Shown here piece after piece: positions 46,300 through 55,602 of a stretch of DNA of 64,000 nucleotides (positions within the stretch are counted from its first letter, which is position 1; each line of letters begins with the position of its first letter). The notes below the pieces were generated by a model. That model had not been told where the DNA came from. It saw nothing but the letters and a program-made list of their open reading frames with translations, and made no database searches. The translations under genes and the position numbers were made by a program. The DNA comes from Pseudodesulfovibrio alkaliphilus (GTDB lineage: Bacteria; Desulfobacterota; Desulfovibrionia; Desulfovibrionales; Desulfovibrionaceae). The stretch covers positions 62,001 through 126,000 of the forward strand of contig NZ_WODC01000003.1 of the NCBI RefSeq assembly GCF_009729555.1. The letters run 5' to 3'.

Positions 46300-47243
46300 T
46301 GCTGCGCTACATCGCCAAGCGGCTGCTGATTCTCATCCCGATGCTGCTGGCCGTCTCGGTCGTGGTCTTCCTGATCCTCAGGCTCGGGCAGAACGACCCG
46401 GCCATGTCGTATCTGCGGCTGTCCAACATCCCGCCCACGGACGAGGCACTGGCTGTGGCCCGGCAGGATCTTGGGCTTGACCTGCCGCTGCCCGCCCAGT
46501 ACGCGCAGTGGCTGGGCAAGGCCCTGGTGCTGGACTTCGGCCGCTCCTATGTCACCGGCCTGCCCGTGCTTTCCGAAATCCTCTTCTATCTGCCAAACAC
46601 CCTGAAGCTGGCCGGGTTTTCCCTGCTGCTGACCCTGATCATAAGCCTGCCCCTGGGCATCTGGTCCGCCCTGGAGAAGGACCGGCTCCCGGACCACGCC
46701 ACCCGCGCCTTTGCCTTTGCCGGAGTGTCCATGCCCGGATTCTGGCTCGCCTTCATCCTGGTGTGGCTTTTCTCCATCCAGCTTGGCTGGCTGCCGCCGC
46801 TAGGCATGGGCGGGCTCGACCACATGATCATGCCCGCCCTGTCCATGTCCCTGATGTCCATGGCCATCAACACCCGGCTCATCCGCGGCAACATGCTCGA
46901 CAACATGCACACCCGCTACGTGCTCTATGCCAGGGCCCGCGGCCTGCCCGAGCGGGTAGTGGTGGGTCGGCACGTCCTGACCAACTCCCTCATCCCGGTG
47001 GTCACGGCCATCGGTATGCACGTGGGCGAGCTTTTCGGCGGCGCGGTCATCGCCGAGAGCATCTTTTCCTGGCCCGGCGTGGGCCGCTTCGCGGTCTCGG
47101 CCATCTATAACCGCGACTATCCCGTCATGCAGTGCTTCATCCTGATCATGACGGCCATCTTCGTGCTCATGAACCTGTGCGTGGACATCCTCTACGCCTG
47201 GCTCGACCCCAGAATACGGCTTCAGGGAGGCGGCAACCGATGA
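46299..47243 (+). CDS. nikB: nickel ABC transporter permease NikB
   Basis: 314 residues, the same length as E. coli NikB, with six TM segments and the conserved loop TRYVLYARARGLPERVVVGRHVLTNSLIPVV that contacts the ATPase. ATG 46299 overlaps the nikA stop (TGATG); GTG 46296 is an alternative. Its stop overlaps the nikC start by 4 nt. Confidence 0.92.
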   Translation: MLRYIAKRLLILIPMLLAVSVVVFLILRLGQNDPAMSYLRLSNIPPTDEALAVARQDLGLDLPLPAQYAQWLGKALVLDFGRSYVTGLPVLSEILFYLPNTLKLAGFSLLLTLIISLPLGIWSALEKDRLPDHATRAFAFAGVSMPGFWLAFILVWLFSIQLGWLPPLGMGGLDHMIMPALSMSLMSMAINTRLIRGNMLDNMHTRYVLYARARGLPERVVVGRHVLTNSLIPVVTAIGMHVGELFGGAVIAESIFSWPGVGRFAVSAIYNRDYPVMQCFILIMTAIFVLMNLCVDILYAWLDPRIRLQGGGNR

Positions 47244-48091
47244 CCAGGAACGATCTCGCCGGAACCATCCGCAAGCGCTGCGTCCTCGTCCTGGCCACGG
47301 TCATGGCCGCGGCCGTATGCGCCACAGCCCTCTTCGCCCCGATCCTGGCCCCGGACGATCCCACCGCCGTGGTTCTGGAACGGAAATTCGCCCCGCCCTC
47401 CCTCGAACACCCGCTCGGATGCGACCATCTGGGCCGGGACGTGCTCTCCCGGCTGGTCTACGGCACCCGCACCTCCATAAGCTCCGTGGCGGCGATCCTC
47501 GCCATCGTCCTGGTGCTGGGCTTTGTGGTGGGCACCATCTCGGGCTATGCCGGCGGCATTGTCGATTCGACGCTGATGCGCTTTTGCGATGTCTTTCTCA
47601 CCTTCCCGACCTTCATCCTGGCCATGTTCCTCATCGGCGTCCTGGGTACCGGCATGGTCAATGTCATCCTCGCCGTGGCCCTTACCCACTGGGCATGGTA
47701 CGCACGCATCATCCGCAGCATGGTCCTCACCCTCAAGAACCGAGACTATGTGCTGGCGGCCCGCGTGGCCGGAACAGGCCGGGTCATGACCGTGGTGCGC
47801 CATGTCCTGCCGCCGGTCTTCGCCCAGCTGATAATCCTCTCCACCCTGGACATCGGCCACATGATGCTGCACGTCTCGGGGCTCTCCTTCCTGGGCCTGG
47901 GCGTCACCCCGCCCATGCCCGAATGGGGGGTCATGATCAGCGATGCGCGGCAGTTCTTCTGGACCAATCCCATGCTGGTCATGCTCCCCGGCGTCATGAT
48001 CTTTATCACGGTCATGGCCTTCAACCTGCTTGGCGATGCCCTGCGGGACTCCTTTGACCCCGCCCTGGCGGCACAGGAGGAAACCCGATGA
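47240..48091 (+). CDS. nikC: nickel ABC transporter permease NikC
   Basis: 283 residues. An N-terminal TM is followed by the oligopeptide-permease signature HPLGCDHLGRDVLSRLVYGTRTS, then five TM segments and the EAA-type loop DYVLAARVAGTGRVMTVVRHVLPPV. It forms the channel with NikB. It overlaps both neighbours by 4 nt. Confidence 0.92.
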   Translation: MTRNDLAGTIRKRCVLVLATVMAAAVCATALFAPILAPDDPTAVVLERKFAPPSLEHPLGCDHLGRDVLSRLVYGTRTSISSVAAILAIVLVLGFVVGTISGYAGGIVDSTLMRFCDVFLTFPTFILAMFLIGVLGTGMVNVILAVALTHWAWYARIIRSMVLTLKNRDYVLAARVAGTGRVMTVVRHVLPPVFAQLIILSTLDIGHMMLHVSGLSFLGLGVTPPMPEWGVMISDARQFFWTNPMLVMLPGVMIFITVMAFNLLGDALRDSFDPALAAQEETR

Positions 48092-48897
48092 CCCCCCCGT
48101 TCCTGGAAGTCCGCGATCTGCGGGTGCGCTCCGCGGGCAAGGAGCTGCTCGCGGGCATCGACTTCTCGGCCCGCAAGGGCGAGGTGCTGGGCATGGTCGG
48201 AGCCAGCGGCAGCGGCAAGTCCCTGACCTGCCTGAGCGTGCTCGATCTGCTGCCCAGGGGACTGTCCATGGAGGGCAGCGTCCTTGTGGAGGGCAAGACC
48301 CTGAACGGCAAAAACGACAGACGCTGCATTCGGGGACGCAAGGTGGCCATGATCCTGCAAAACCCCATGAGCTGCTTTGACCCGGTCTTCACCATCCGCA
48401 CGCATTTCAAGGAGACCCTGGCCGCCCACGACATGCTCGGCCCGGACGCCGAGAGCGAGGTTCTCGAAGCGCTCAGGGAAGTGGGCTTCGCCGACCCGGG
48501 CCAGGTGCCGGACCTCTATCCCTTTCAGATGAGCGGCGGCATGCTCCAGCGGGTCATGGTCGCCCTGGCCCTGATCCTCAAGGCCCCCTTCCTCATTGCC
48601 GACGAGCCCACCACCGATCTCGACACCGTGGCCCAGGCCAAGGTCCTGGACCTGCTGGAAGAACTCAAGCGGCGGCGCGGCCTGGGCATGCTCCTGGTCA
48701 CTCATGACCTTGGCGTCATCGCCCGTCTGGCCGACAGCGTCGCGGTGGTGCACCAGGGCAGGATCATCGAACGCGGCAGCGTCAACGACATCTTCCGGGC
48801 ACCCAGACACGAATTCACCCAGGAGCTGATCGCCACCCACCTGCAATTTTCGGCACCGCATCACGGGAGCTTTGACCATGTCAGTCATCACCCTTGA
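48088..48897 (+). CDS. nikD: nickel ABC transporter ATP-binding protein NikD
   Basis: 269 residues. Walker A is GASGSGKSLTCL, the signature is MSGGMLQRVMVALAL and Walker B LIADEPTTDLD, followed by the H-loop VTHDLG. It is one half of the heterodimeric ATPase. It overlaps nikC by 4 nt, and the nikE start lies inside its 3' end. Confidence 0.92.
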   Translation: MTPPFLEVRDLRVRSAGKELLAGIDFSARKGEVLGMVGASGSGKSLTCLSVLDLLPRGLSMEGSVLVEGKTLNGKNDRRCIRGRKVAMILQNPMSCFDPVFTIRTHFKETLAAHDMLGPDAESEVLEALREVGFADPGQVPDLYPFQMSGGMLQRVMVALALILKAPFLIADEPTTDLDTVAQAKVLDLLEELKRRRGLGMLLVTHDLGVIARLADSVAVVHQGRIIERGSVNDIFRAPRHEFTQELIATHLQFSAPHHGSFDHVSHHP

Positions 48898-49702
48898 CAA
48901 CGTCACCAAATCCTACGGCCGGGGCGGTTTCTTCCGCAAACAGGAGCGCGTCCGGGTCCTGCAGGGCGTCTCCCTGTCCCTGGCCGCCGGGGAATGCCTC
49001 GGGCTCGTGGGCAGAAGCGGCAGCGGCAAGAGCACCCTGGGCCGCCTCGCGCTGGGCCTGGAAAAACCGGATACCGGCAGCGTCAGCATCCTCGGGCAGG
49101 ATGTCACCGGCATCCGCACACTGCCTCCGTCCATACGCCGTGAGGTGCAGGTGGTCTTTCAGGACGCCATAGGGTCCACCAACCCGCGCATGACCGCAGG
49201 CCAGATCATCGCCGAACCCCTGCGCAATTTCGACAGGCTCTCGGGCCGCCGCCTCAGGGAGCGCACCGCCGAGCTGCTGGAACAGGTCGGCCTCTCCCCA
49301 GACGACGCGGCCAAGCTGCCCGGCCGGTTCAGCGGCGGCCAGCTCCAACGCATCTGCATCGCCCGCGCCCTGGCTCCGTCCCCCAGGGTCATTGTTCTGG
49401 ACGAAGCCGTGAGCAGCCTCGACATGCTCATCCAGGCCCGCATCCTGGACCTGCTCGACTCCCTGCGCCACAAGCTCGGCACGGCCTATCTCTTTGTCAC
49501 CCACGACCTTCGGCTTGTGCGGCGCTTCTGCGACCGCGCCTTCATCCTGAGCGATGGAACCCTGCACGGCTTTGACCCGCAGAGGATCACCGCCATGAGC
49601 GGGCTGCGCGACCTGGACGAACTCTCCGGGGCCATCCTCCCCCCCATGCCGGGCCAGGACGATCAGAAGCCCGCCCGTACTTCGAGCCTGGCCGCTGGCT
49701 GA
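48878..49702 (+). CDS. nikE: nickel ABC transporter ATP-binding protein NikE
   Basis: 274 residues. Walker A is GRSGSGKSTLGRL, the signature is FSGGQLQRICIARAL and Walker B VIVLDEAVSSLD, with H-loop VTHDLR. ATG 48878 follows GGGAGC by 7 nt and overlaps the nikD end by 20 nt. It is the last gene of the operon and converges with the EamA gene. Confidence 0.92.
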   Translation: MSVITLDNVTKSYGRGGFFRKQERVRVLQGVSLSLAAGECLGLVGRSGSGKSTLGRLALGLEKPDTGSVSILGQDVTGIRTLPPSIRREVQVVFQDAIGSTNPRMTAGQIIAEPLRNFDRLSGRRLRERTAELLEQVGLSPDDAAKLPGRFSGGQLQRICIARALAPSPRVIVLDEAVSSLDMLIQARILDLLDSLRHKLGTAYLFVTHDLRLVRRFCDRAFILSDGTLHGFDPQRITAMSGLRDLDELSGAILPPMPGQDDQKPARTSSLAAG

Positions 49703-49715
49703 TCCTTGCAGCGCC

Positions 49716-50606
49716 TTAGCGGCGCGAGATGAGCACAAGGCCCGCCAGTACGCAGGCGCACCCGACAATCCGGGACAGCCCCACGGACTCGCCCAGGATC
49801 GCGGCCGAAAGGATCAGGGCAGACACGGGCATGACCGAGGTGAAGACCCCGGCCGTGGCCGCGCTCACCCTGGTCACGCCTGCAAACCAGAACAGATAGG
49901 CGAGCACGGTGACGAACACGCCATAGTAGGCCACCGAAACCCAGCCCACGACTGACACCGCGCCAAATCCCCCGGAAGCGGGAATCGTGAAGATCAGGTC
50001 CCAGGCCGCGCCGGGCAGGAACCAGACCAGCCCGAAAAGCGACACCGCCGTGGCCGCGGCCAGAGGCGTGAGCGGCTCGGTCACTCCCTTGCGCAGAAGC
50101 AGAAAGAACGACTCGAAGCACACAGCTCCGAGCACCAGCATATTCCCGACAAAGGGCATGGACCCTGTACCCGGATCAGACGCGGCATTGACGGCCAGCA
50201 GGCCAGCCACGGACAGCAATATGCCCAGCCCGGCCCGACGCGTGGGCCGCTCGCCCATGCCCAGCCAGGCGATGAGCCCCATGCAGGCCGGTGTGGTGGC
50301 CGTGATGACCCCGGCACTGGACGGAGCGGTCAATGCCAGCCCGTGGAGCAGGCAGACCGTAAACAGAAATGAGCCGCACAGGCCCTGAACCGCCAGGATC
50401 AGCCACGATCGGCGAGAAAGCCGGGGCAAGCCGCCCTCGCGCATCCGCAGAAGCGGCAGAAGAATGACCAAGGCCAGGGCGAAACGCAGGGCCGAGGCAA
50501 ATTGCACGGGCAATTCCTCGACCATGATCTTGCCGGCCACCACCGAACTGCCCACCAGGATCATGGCCAGGGTCAGACAAACAGGGGCATGGAGGGATGC
50601 GTTCAC
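49716..50606 (-). CDS. EamA/DMT-family transporter (RhaT-like exporter)
   Basis: 296 residues with ten TM segments arranged as two EamA repeats (first from LTLAMILVGSSVVAGKIMV, second from NMLVLGAVCFESFFLLLRKGV). Members export amino acids, nucleobases or other metabolites. The GTG start at 50606 has AAGGAG 5 nt upstream. The AraC-type gene lies 24 nt upstream on the same strand, so its regulator is probably the neighbour. Confidence 0.88.
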   Translation of the reverse strand: MNASLHAPVCLTLAMILVGSSVVAGKIMVEELPVQFASALRFALALVILLPLLRMREGGLPRLSRRSWLILAVQGLCGSFLFTVCLLHGLALTAPSSAGVITATTPACMGLIAWLGMGERPTRRAGLGILLSVAGLLAVNAASDPGTGSMPFVGNMLVLGAVCFESFFLLLRKGVTEPLTPLAAATAVSLFGLVWFLPGAAWDLIFTIPASGGFGAVSVVGWVSVAYYGVFVTVLAYLFWFAGVTRVSAATAGVFTSVMPVSALILSAAILGESVGLSRIVGCACVLAGLVLISRR

Positions 50607-50630
50607 AGGCTCTCCTTTGTTGGAGAGACC

Positions 50631-51485
50631 TTACCCTTGCCCGGCCGCCCGGTTTTGAAGATTCTTGCGGAAGCCGCCGGGCGTCATCCCTGTCTGGCGC
50701 TTGAAGAGACGGGTCAGGTGTGCCTGATCGGCAAAACCGCATTCAACGGCGATATCCGCGATGCGGCCCGGCCCGGCCAGCATCCGGCGGGCCCGGTCCA
50801 CCCGCACCTGGGTCAAATAGACATGCGGGGTGACGCCGACCTCGCCCTCGAAGACGCGCACCAGATGCCAGGGCGAGAGCCCGGCCTCGCGGGCCAGCCG
50901 CCCAAGGGAGAGGTCCTCGCCATACTCCGCCCGAATGACCTCCCTGGCGCGGGCCACGGCGCGATGCTCCCGCCCGGCCCGAGGGCGACGGCAGCGCTCC
51001 TCGGCCCAACCGCCGATCCACTCGCGCAGCAGCGCCATGAGGCGGGTCTCCTTTTCCATGCGCGGCGTCCAGGGCCGCTCCAGAAGCCGGTGTGTAAGCA
51101 CGATCCGGGCGGCCAGGCCAGGGTCGTCGATCACCCCCATGCGAAAGTCGGGCAAGGCATCGCCCGTCGCCCCTGCCAGCACCTCGGGCCGCAGATAGAA
51201 CATCCGGTAGGCCCACCCTCCCGGCGCGGCTCCATGTCCGTCGTGCACCTCGCCCGGCACCACCAGATTGACCTGCCCCCTGGCCGCCACCACCTCCTGG
51301 CCCATGTACCGGAAACGCATGGACCCGGCCTCGATGCAGCCCAGCGCGTACCCCTCGTGGAAATGGCGCGAAAACCGCTGGGTCACATACCGTGCGTGTA
51401 ACAGCTCCACCCCGCCGAGCCCCGGCGGCACGGTCATGATCGCAAACTCGCACCCCGGACGCGGCTCTTCCTGATAGTGTTCCAT
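50631..51485 (-). CDS. AraC-family transcriptional regulator
   Basis: About 284 residues. The N-terminal half is a cupin-like AraC ligand domain (FSRHFHEGYALGCIEAGSMRFRYMGQEVVAARGQVNLVVPGEVHD). The C-terminal ~100 residues hold two HTH motifs (LSLGRLAREAGLSPWHLVRVFEGEVG and RIADIAVECGFADQAHLTRLFKRQTGMTPGGFRK). It probably controls the EamA exporter encoded downstream. ATG 51485 is preferred to GTG 51491. Confidence 0.9.
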   Translation of the reverse strand: MEHYQEEPRPGCEFAIMTVPPGLGGVELLHARYVTQRFSRHFHEGYALGCIEAGSMRFRYMGQEVVAARGQVNLVVPGEVHDGHGAAPGGWAYRMFYLRPEVLAGATGDALPDFRMGVIDDPGLAARIVLTHRLLERPWTPRMEKETRLMALLREWIGGWAEERCRRPRAGREHRAVARAREVIRAEYGEDLSLGRLAREAGLSPWHLVRVFEGEVGVTPHVYLTQVRVDRARRMLAGPGRIADIAVECGFADQAHLTRLFKRQTGMTPGGFRKNLQNRAAGQG

Positions 51486-52045
51486 GGTCACGGATCATGC
51501 CTCCGTACCAGGGCATTGGCAAGGGCTTACGGCTCCCGGCCCGCGTCCCACCCCGTTTTCCGGCCGGAGCCGGATAGGCCATGCGGACCGTTGCGAGACC
51601 CTGGACAACGGCACAGGAGGAAGCGATACATATCTCTCAGAGAGTGTCGGAAACGCGGGCCTTGTGCCCCAGGGTCCGGCTCTGGCCACCGGATTTGGGG
51701 CTGGTCCACGCCGGAGACACCGTCAATTCCGGGAGACAAGCGCCCCTTGCTCCTGTGCCGGGACGTGGTCCGCAGCTGCCAGCGCGTTTCCGGCTGCCGC
51801 GCCTTTTGCCGCCAGGGATGATCGCGGCCGGGCCGGGCAGCGGTCGAAGGCGCCCCGGCTCGGGCCTGCACCTGCCCAACCCCTTTGCGCCGCCTTGATC
51901 CGCTGATATGAAGCGAAACAGGCAGCGTGGAGCCCGGCGGACGAACCCGGCCCGGCATGCCACCAAGCAGGGGCAATGACAACCGCCCCGCGAGGCCTTC
52001 GCAGGGCAAAGGAGCCCCTGGCAGCAAGAGGGAGATGAAGCCCGA
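51486..52045. other. long region without a recognised gene
   Basis: 560 nt between the AraC gene and the end of the ATP-grasp gene. Several frames are open on both strands, but their translations are Arg/Pro/Ser-rich, share no family features and lack good ribosome-binding sites. It may hold the AraC promoter and decayed coding sequence. Nothing firmer can be said. Confidence 0.4.
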
Positions 52046-53008
52046 TTATTGTGAACGAAAGCTGGCCTGGGAAAACGCCACGCGCTCCGCCACAGATTCG
52101 TGCGGCTGGTCAAGGGCATCAATGGCCGCCAGGCGCACCATGAGGCCAGTCCCGTTGGCCATCTGTATGGCAAGGCCGGGGCGGGCGTTGAGCTCCAGGA
52201 TAACCGGGCCTCGGTGTTTGTCCAGGACGATGTCCACACCGAGGTAGCCCAGGCCGGTCATCTCGTGGCAACGCGAGGCCAGGGCCAGGCAGTCGGCCCA
52301 CTCGGGAATCACCAGATCGGCCAGACGTTTCCCCGTGTCTGGATGCGTCTTAAGGGGAGTGCCGTGCTGAATGGACAGCAGGGCGCACCCGGTGCCGATG
52401 TCCACGCCCGTGCCCACCGCCCCCTGATGCAGATTGGCTTTGCCTCTGGAGTTGACTGTGGAAAGCCGAGCCATGGCCATGACCGGATATCCCTTGTAGA
52501 CAATGACCCGGATGTCCGGGACGCCCTGGAATGAGAAGCCGTCGAACACATCCGAAAAGATGATTCTTTCTTCAAGCATGGCAACGTCCGCCCTGCCGCC
52601 GAGACTGAAGAGCCCGCTGAGAATGTTGGATGTATGCCTGTGCAGATCGGCCCGGCTGATGACCATGCCGTCCGACTTGACGAACCCCTCGCCTTCTCGC
52701 CCGGTGATCACCAGTATCCCCTTGCCCCCGCTCCCGTTGGCCGGTTTGATCACAAAGTCCGGCTGACCGCTCAGGAACGGCACAAGCTCCCTGACCTGCT
52801 GCTGAACGCGAACCACGCCCAGCAGTCTCGGAACCGGGATGCCCGCCGCTTCGGCCATCACCTTGGTCTTGAGCTTGTCGTCAACCAGGGGGAACAGGCG
52901 GCGCGGGTTGTTCTCGCTGATGAGCCGGACGTTGCGCATGTTCATGCCGACGATGCCCAGCTCCTTCAGCCGGGCGGGTGTGATGAAGCGTAGCCTGGGC
53001 ATCCTCAT
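52046..53008 (-). CDS. ATP-grasp alpha-L-glutamate ligase-like protein
   Basis: 320 residues of the RimK-related ATP-grasp family. ATP site segments are FVIKPANGSGGKGILVI and MLEERIIFSD, and the metal site is ILELNARPGLAIQ. The conserved N-terminal NMRNVRLISENNPRRLFPLVDDKLKTK is typical of the ligase found beside inactive transglutaminase-7TM proteins. It should form an amide bond with an amino acid; acceptor unknown. It overlaps the next gene upstream by 4 nt. Confidence 0.88.
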   Translation of the reverse strand: MRMPRLRFITPARLKELGIVGMNMRNVRLISENNPRRLFPLVDDKLKTKVMAEAAGIPVPRLLGVVRVQQQVRELVPFLSGQPDFVIKPANGSGGKGILVITGREGEGFVKSDGMVISRADLHRHTSNILSGLFSLGGRADVAMLEERIIFSDVFDGFSFQGVPDIRVIVYKGYPVMAMARLSTVNSRGKANLHQGAVGTGVDIGTGCALLSIQHGTPLKTHPDTGKRLADLVIPEWADCLALASRCHEMTGLGYLGVDIVLDKHRGPVILELNARPGLAIQMANGTGLMVRLAAIDALDQPHESVAERVAFSQASFRSQ

Positions 53009-54540
53009 TTCAAAGGCTCGAATCGACGGAGTTCACTGAGCCTGTAGCCGGTATAGTTGCCGATCAGCAGGATGACGGCCAGCACGACCAGCAGAAGCTC
53101 GGGGAATGAATAGGTCAGATGCCCCACCAGCCTGTTGATCAGCAGCAGATAGACGAGACTGGCCGTGAGCAGGGAGCCGCTGCCCTGGATGAGCACTTCC
53201 TTGACGCCTTCCTCCTCCCAGAGAATGGACATCCGCTCAATGGTCCAGGCAACGATGATCATGGGAAAGAACGTGACCCGCAGGCCCACATCGCTGTCCA
53301 TCTTGTGGCTGATGACCGAGATGGCCAGATAGATGATGATGACGAAGACCAGGACGGCTGATATCCTCGGCACCAGCAGCAGATTGAGACGGCTGAGATA
53401 GGACCGCAGGGCGAGCCCCAGGGAGACGATCAGGACAAACAGGGCGAGACCAGGAAGCAACGTCGTCTGCAAAAAAGTCAGGGCGATGAGGATGGGCAGA
53501 AACGTGCCGCTCGTCCTAATGCCGATAAGGCTGCGCATGACGACCACCACGAACGCGCCCAGGGGAATGAGCAGCAAGAGCTTGAAGGCTGCCTGCACCT
53601 GGACAGGCAGGGTGTAGATGGAGAAGTCCACCAACGGCGACTTTCTGCCCAACTCGGAGTCGATGGCCGCCACGTTGGCCAGCATGGAATTTTCCACCGA
53701 AGAGAACGAAACCTTGGAATTGCTTCCCCCGATGACTTCAAGCAGGGATTCGTCGTTGAGCTGCCAGAGCAGGAAGGCTTCGGAATTGATGGCGGTTGCC
53801 GTGCGCGGGTCCAGCAGAACCCAGTAAGGACCGTCGCGCACTTCAAGGTAGCGGCGGTAGGGTGTGCCTGCCCCCTTCGCGCCAAGGAAGATGCCGCCCA
53901 CCACCCTGGACTCTATCCCGGCCCGGTGCAGCAGGGCCCGGGCAACTCCCAGCGGCCCATCCAAAACGTGCTTGAGATTGAGGAGGCTTGAAGCTCCGGT
54001 GTTGTTCTCGGGATCATTGAGCAGGCGGAGAAGCTCCATGGCCATAGGAACCGGATCGGATTGCTTCTCCTTGGCCGCGGCCAGGAGCGTGTCGGCAAAC
54101 ATCTCCGCCGCGCCGCTCAGCCGGGGAGGCCGAGGCTCGTCGTTTTCACGCTTGAAGGGCTCAACTCCTTCGGCGCTGCCACGACGGTAGGCCTTGATCC
54201 GCAAGTATATCTTCTGGGGTCCCTTGGCGTTTTCCGTACTCCATAGGGCGCGGGTGCCGCCGCTTCCGTTCACAACCCGATAGGTGTAGCCGATGTTCTC
54301 ATCCACGATGTCCACAATGTCCACGATGACAAGATCCTTGAAATTGTCTGGGTGGTTCAGCGAGACCTCCACCGGGCCGCCGTCGGCATCAAAGGATATT
54401 TCCGCCTCGACAGTCCAGACCATTTCCCGCGCTGACGGCGAGAGCGCAAAGCCCAGGCAGACGACCTTGTAGACCGTGACGCCGATTCCAAGGACCGCCA
54501 GCAGACAGACCAGTGTGTAGAGCTGTATCTTGCTACTCAT
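53005..54540 (-). CDS. inactive transglutaminase fused to 7TM domain
   Basis: 511 residues. One N-terminal TM anchors an extracytoplasmic transglutaminase-like fold (about 40-290) in which the usual catalytic cysteine is absent (GVARALLHRAGIESRVVGG). Seven TM helices follow (about 310-505). This two-domain architecture is known from gene neighbourhoods with ATP-grasp ligases and retropepsins. It overlaps the retropepsin gene by 8 nt and the ligase gene by 4 nt. A binding or scaffold role is likely. Confidence 0.88.
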   Translation of the reverse strand: MSSKIQLYTLVCLLAVLGIGVTVYKVVCLGFALSPSAREMVWTVEAEISFDADGGPVEVSLNHPDNFKDLVIVDIVDIVDENIGYTYRVVNGSGGTRALWSTENAKGPQKIYLRIKAYRRGSAEGVEPFKRENDEPRPPRLSGAAEMFADTLLAAAKEKQSDPVPMAMELLRLLNDPENNTGASSLLNLKHVLDGPLGVARALLHRAGIESRVVGGIFLGAKGAGTPYRRYLEVRDGPYWVLLDPRTATAINSEAFLLWQLNDESLLEVIGGSNSKVSFSSVENSMLANVAAIDSELGRKSPLVDFSIYTLPVQVQAAFKLLLLIPLGAFVVVVMRSLIGIRTSGTFLPILIALTFLQTTLLPGLALFVLIVSLGLALRSYLSRLNLLLVPRISAVLVFVIIIYLAISVISHKMDSDVGLRVTFFPMIIVAWTIERMSILWEEEGVKEVLIQGSGSLLTASLVYLLLINRLVGHLTYSFPELLLVVLAVILLIGNYTGYRLSELRRFEPLK

Positions 54541-55246
54541 GTTTCTCGCTCAAGGGAGAAGTCGTGTACTCCTGGGTCACGTCCACCACGGCGCGCCCAT
54601 GCAGAAGCGAACGCCCGATCAGAACCGGGAACTCGTAGCCACTCCGGTCCGTCAGTGAAAACGGGGTCACGCATTCAATGCTGTCGAGCTTCACCGGAAG
54701 CTTGACCACATAACGTCGTTGCGACTCTCCGTGATGCCCCTTGATCAGAACGGTGCGATGCAGAGGACGCTCCACTTCGATGATGTCGCCCGAAACCGGG
54801 CTCTTCAGAGAAAACCGCACCCATTTTTTCCCATCGCGCTCGTAGGGTTGAATGGTATCCGCGTGCAGAGACGATGTCGTGGCCCCGGTATCGATTCTGG
54901 CCGGGAGCTTTATCCCGATGCTTTCAAAGGAAACATACTCCATCTGACCGAGCACGATCATGTCATTGATTTTAGGCTTGGCCGGGGGTTTGGCCGGGGT
55001 GGTTGCGGGTTCGGGCCTGGGGTGTTTCTGCGGGGTGGGCGGTTTCGCTTGCTCAATCGGACTTTGGACCGATGCGGCGCCGGGGTCGTCACTCGTTTCA
55101 TCCCTGAGCTGCGTGTCGTCGCTCTCGGAGGCGGGCTGCTGGCTCTGGTCAGGGTCAATATCGCCAATACGCTTGGGAGCGCATGCGGCCGTCAGCGCGA
55201 GTGCCGTCAGGAGAAAGGCAATCAAACCGAATTTCGCGTATCTCAT
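54533..55246 (-). CDS. retropepsin-like aspartic protease (ATP-dependent zinc protease family), lipoprotein
   Basis: 237 residues. It starts with a signal sequence and lipobox-like LTAAC (C22), followed by a Pro/Asp-rich linker to about residue 95. The C-terminal domain has the aspartic protease motif IDTGATTSSLHA (D119) and a closing FPVLIGRSLLHGRAVVD. The family is annotated as 'ATP-dependent zinc protease', but its fold is retropepsin-like. It would act in the periplasm on a substrate related to the ligase product. The next gene overlaps its stop. Confidence 0.85.
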   Translation of the reverse strand: MRYAKFGLIAFLLTALALTAACAPKRIGDIDPDQSQQPASESDDTQLRDETSDDPGAASVQSPIEQAKPPTPQKHPRPEPATTPAKPPAKPKINDMIVLGQMEYVSFESIGIKLPARIDTGATTSSLHADTIQPYERDGKKWVRFSLKSPVSGDIIEVERPLHRTVLIKGHHGESQRRYVVKLPVKLDSIECVTPFSLTDRSGYEFPVLIGRSLLHGRAVVDVTQEYTTSPLSEKHE

Positions 55247-55428
55247 CTGATAAAATCCCTCTCGGGCGGCTTCAGCCTTGCGCTCACTTGAAACTGCCCT
55301 TCCGAGTTTTCAACCATTTGGGCCATGTCGGCCGTCTCTGTCGAGACATGAAGGTCGCCGAATTCCGGTGCACTGTAGCCCATAGTCCAGATGCGGGCTT
55401 GGCGCAAGGATGTGAAATCGATGTGCAT
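55243..55428 (-). CDS. possible small ORF upstream of the retropepsin gene
   Basis: A 61-codon frame from ATG 55428 (77 codons from TTG 55476). Its stop overlaps the retropepsin start by 4 nt (ATGA), the same joint seen elsewhere in the operon, and its amino-acid composition is normal. No domain or convincing ribosome-binding site is seen. It may be a leader gene or chance. Confidence 0.25.
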   Translation of the reverse strand: MHIDFTSLRQARIWTMGYSAPEFGDLHVSTETADMAQMVENSEGQFQVSARLKPPERDFIR

Positions 55429-55602
55429 GCCCGCTGTGGGCACGGACTCGCCATGGCTGCGGCCAGACAGCTGCAACCCTTTGATAAAACAAATGCCGGC
55501 TGTAGCTCACGGGGCTCCAATGGCTATCCAATGGCCCGCAAACAAAAAGGTCCGCCCACCCCTGGCGGGGTGGACGGACCATATGATCGCGAGAGGACGG
55601 TC
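55247..55602. other. intergenic region with terminator and possible leader ORF
   Basis: 356 nt. It contains the intrinsic terminator of the LysM gene and a possible small ORF leading into the retropepsin gene. Nothing else was recognised. Confidence 0.5.
55544..55580 (-). terminator. intrinsic terminator after the LysM lipoprotein gene
   Basis: GGTCCGCCCACCCC (55549-55562) pairs with 55567-55580 over 14 positions with one G-U and a 4-nt loop. On the minus strand a TTTTT run (55548-55544) follows. Confidence 0.88.

Noticed and set aside
51527-52027. Minus-strand 166-codon frame in the gap
   Set aside because: Arg/Pro/Ser-rich translation, no ribosome-binding site and no recognisable domain.
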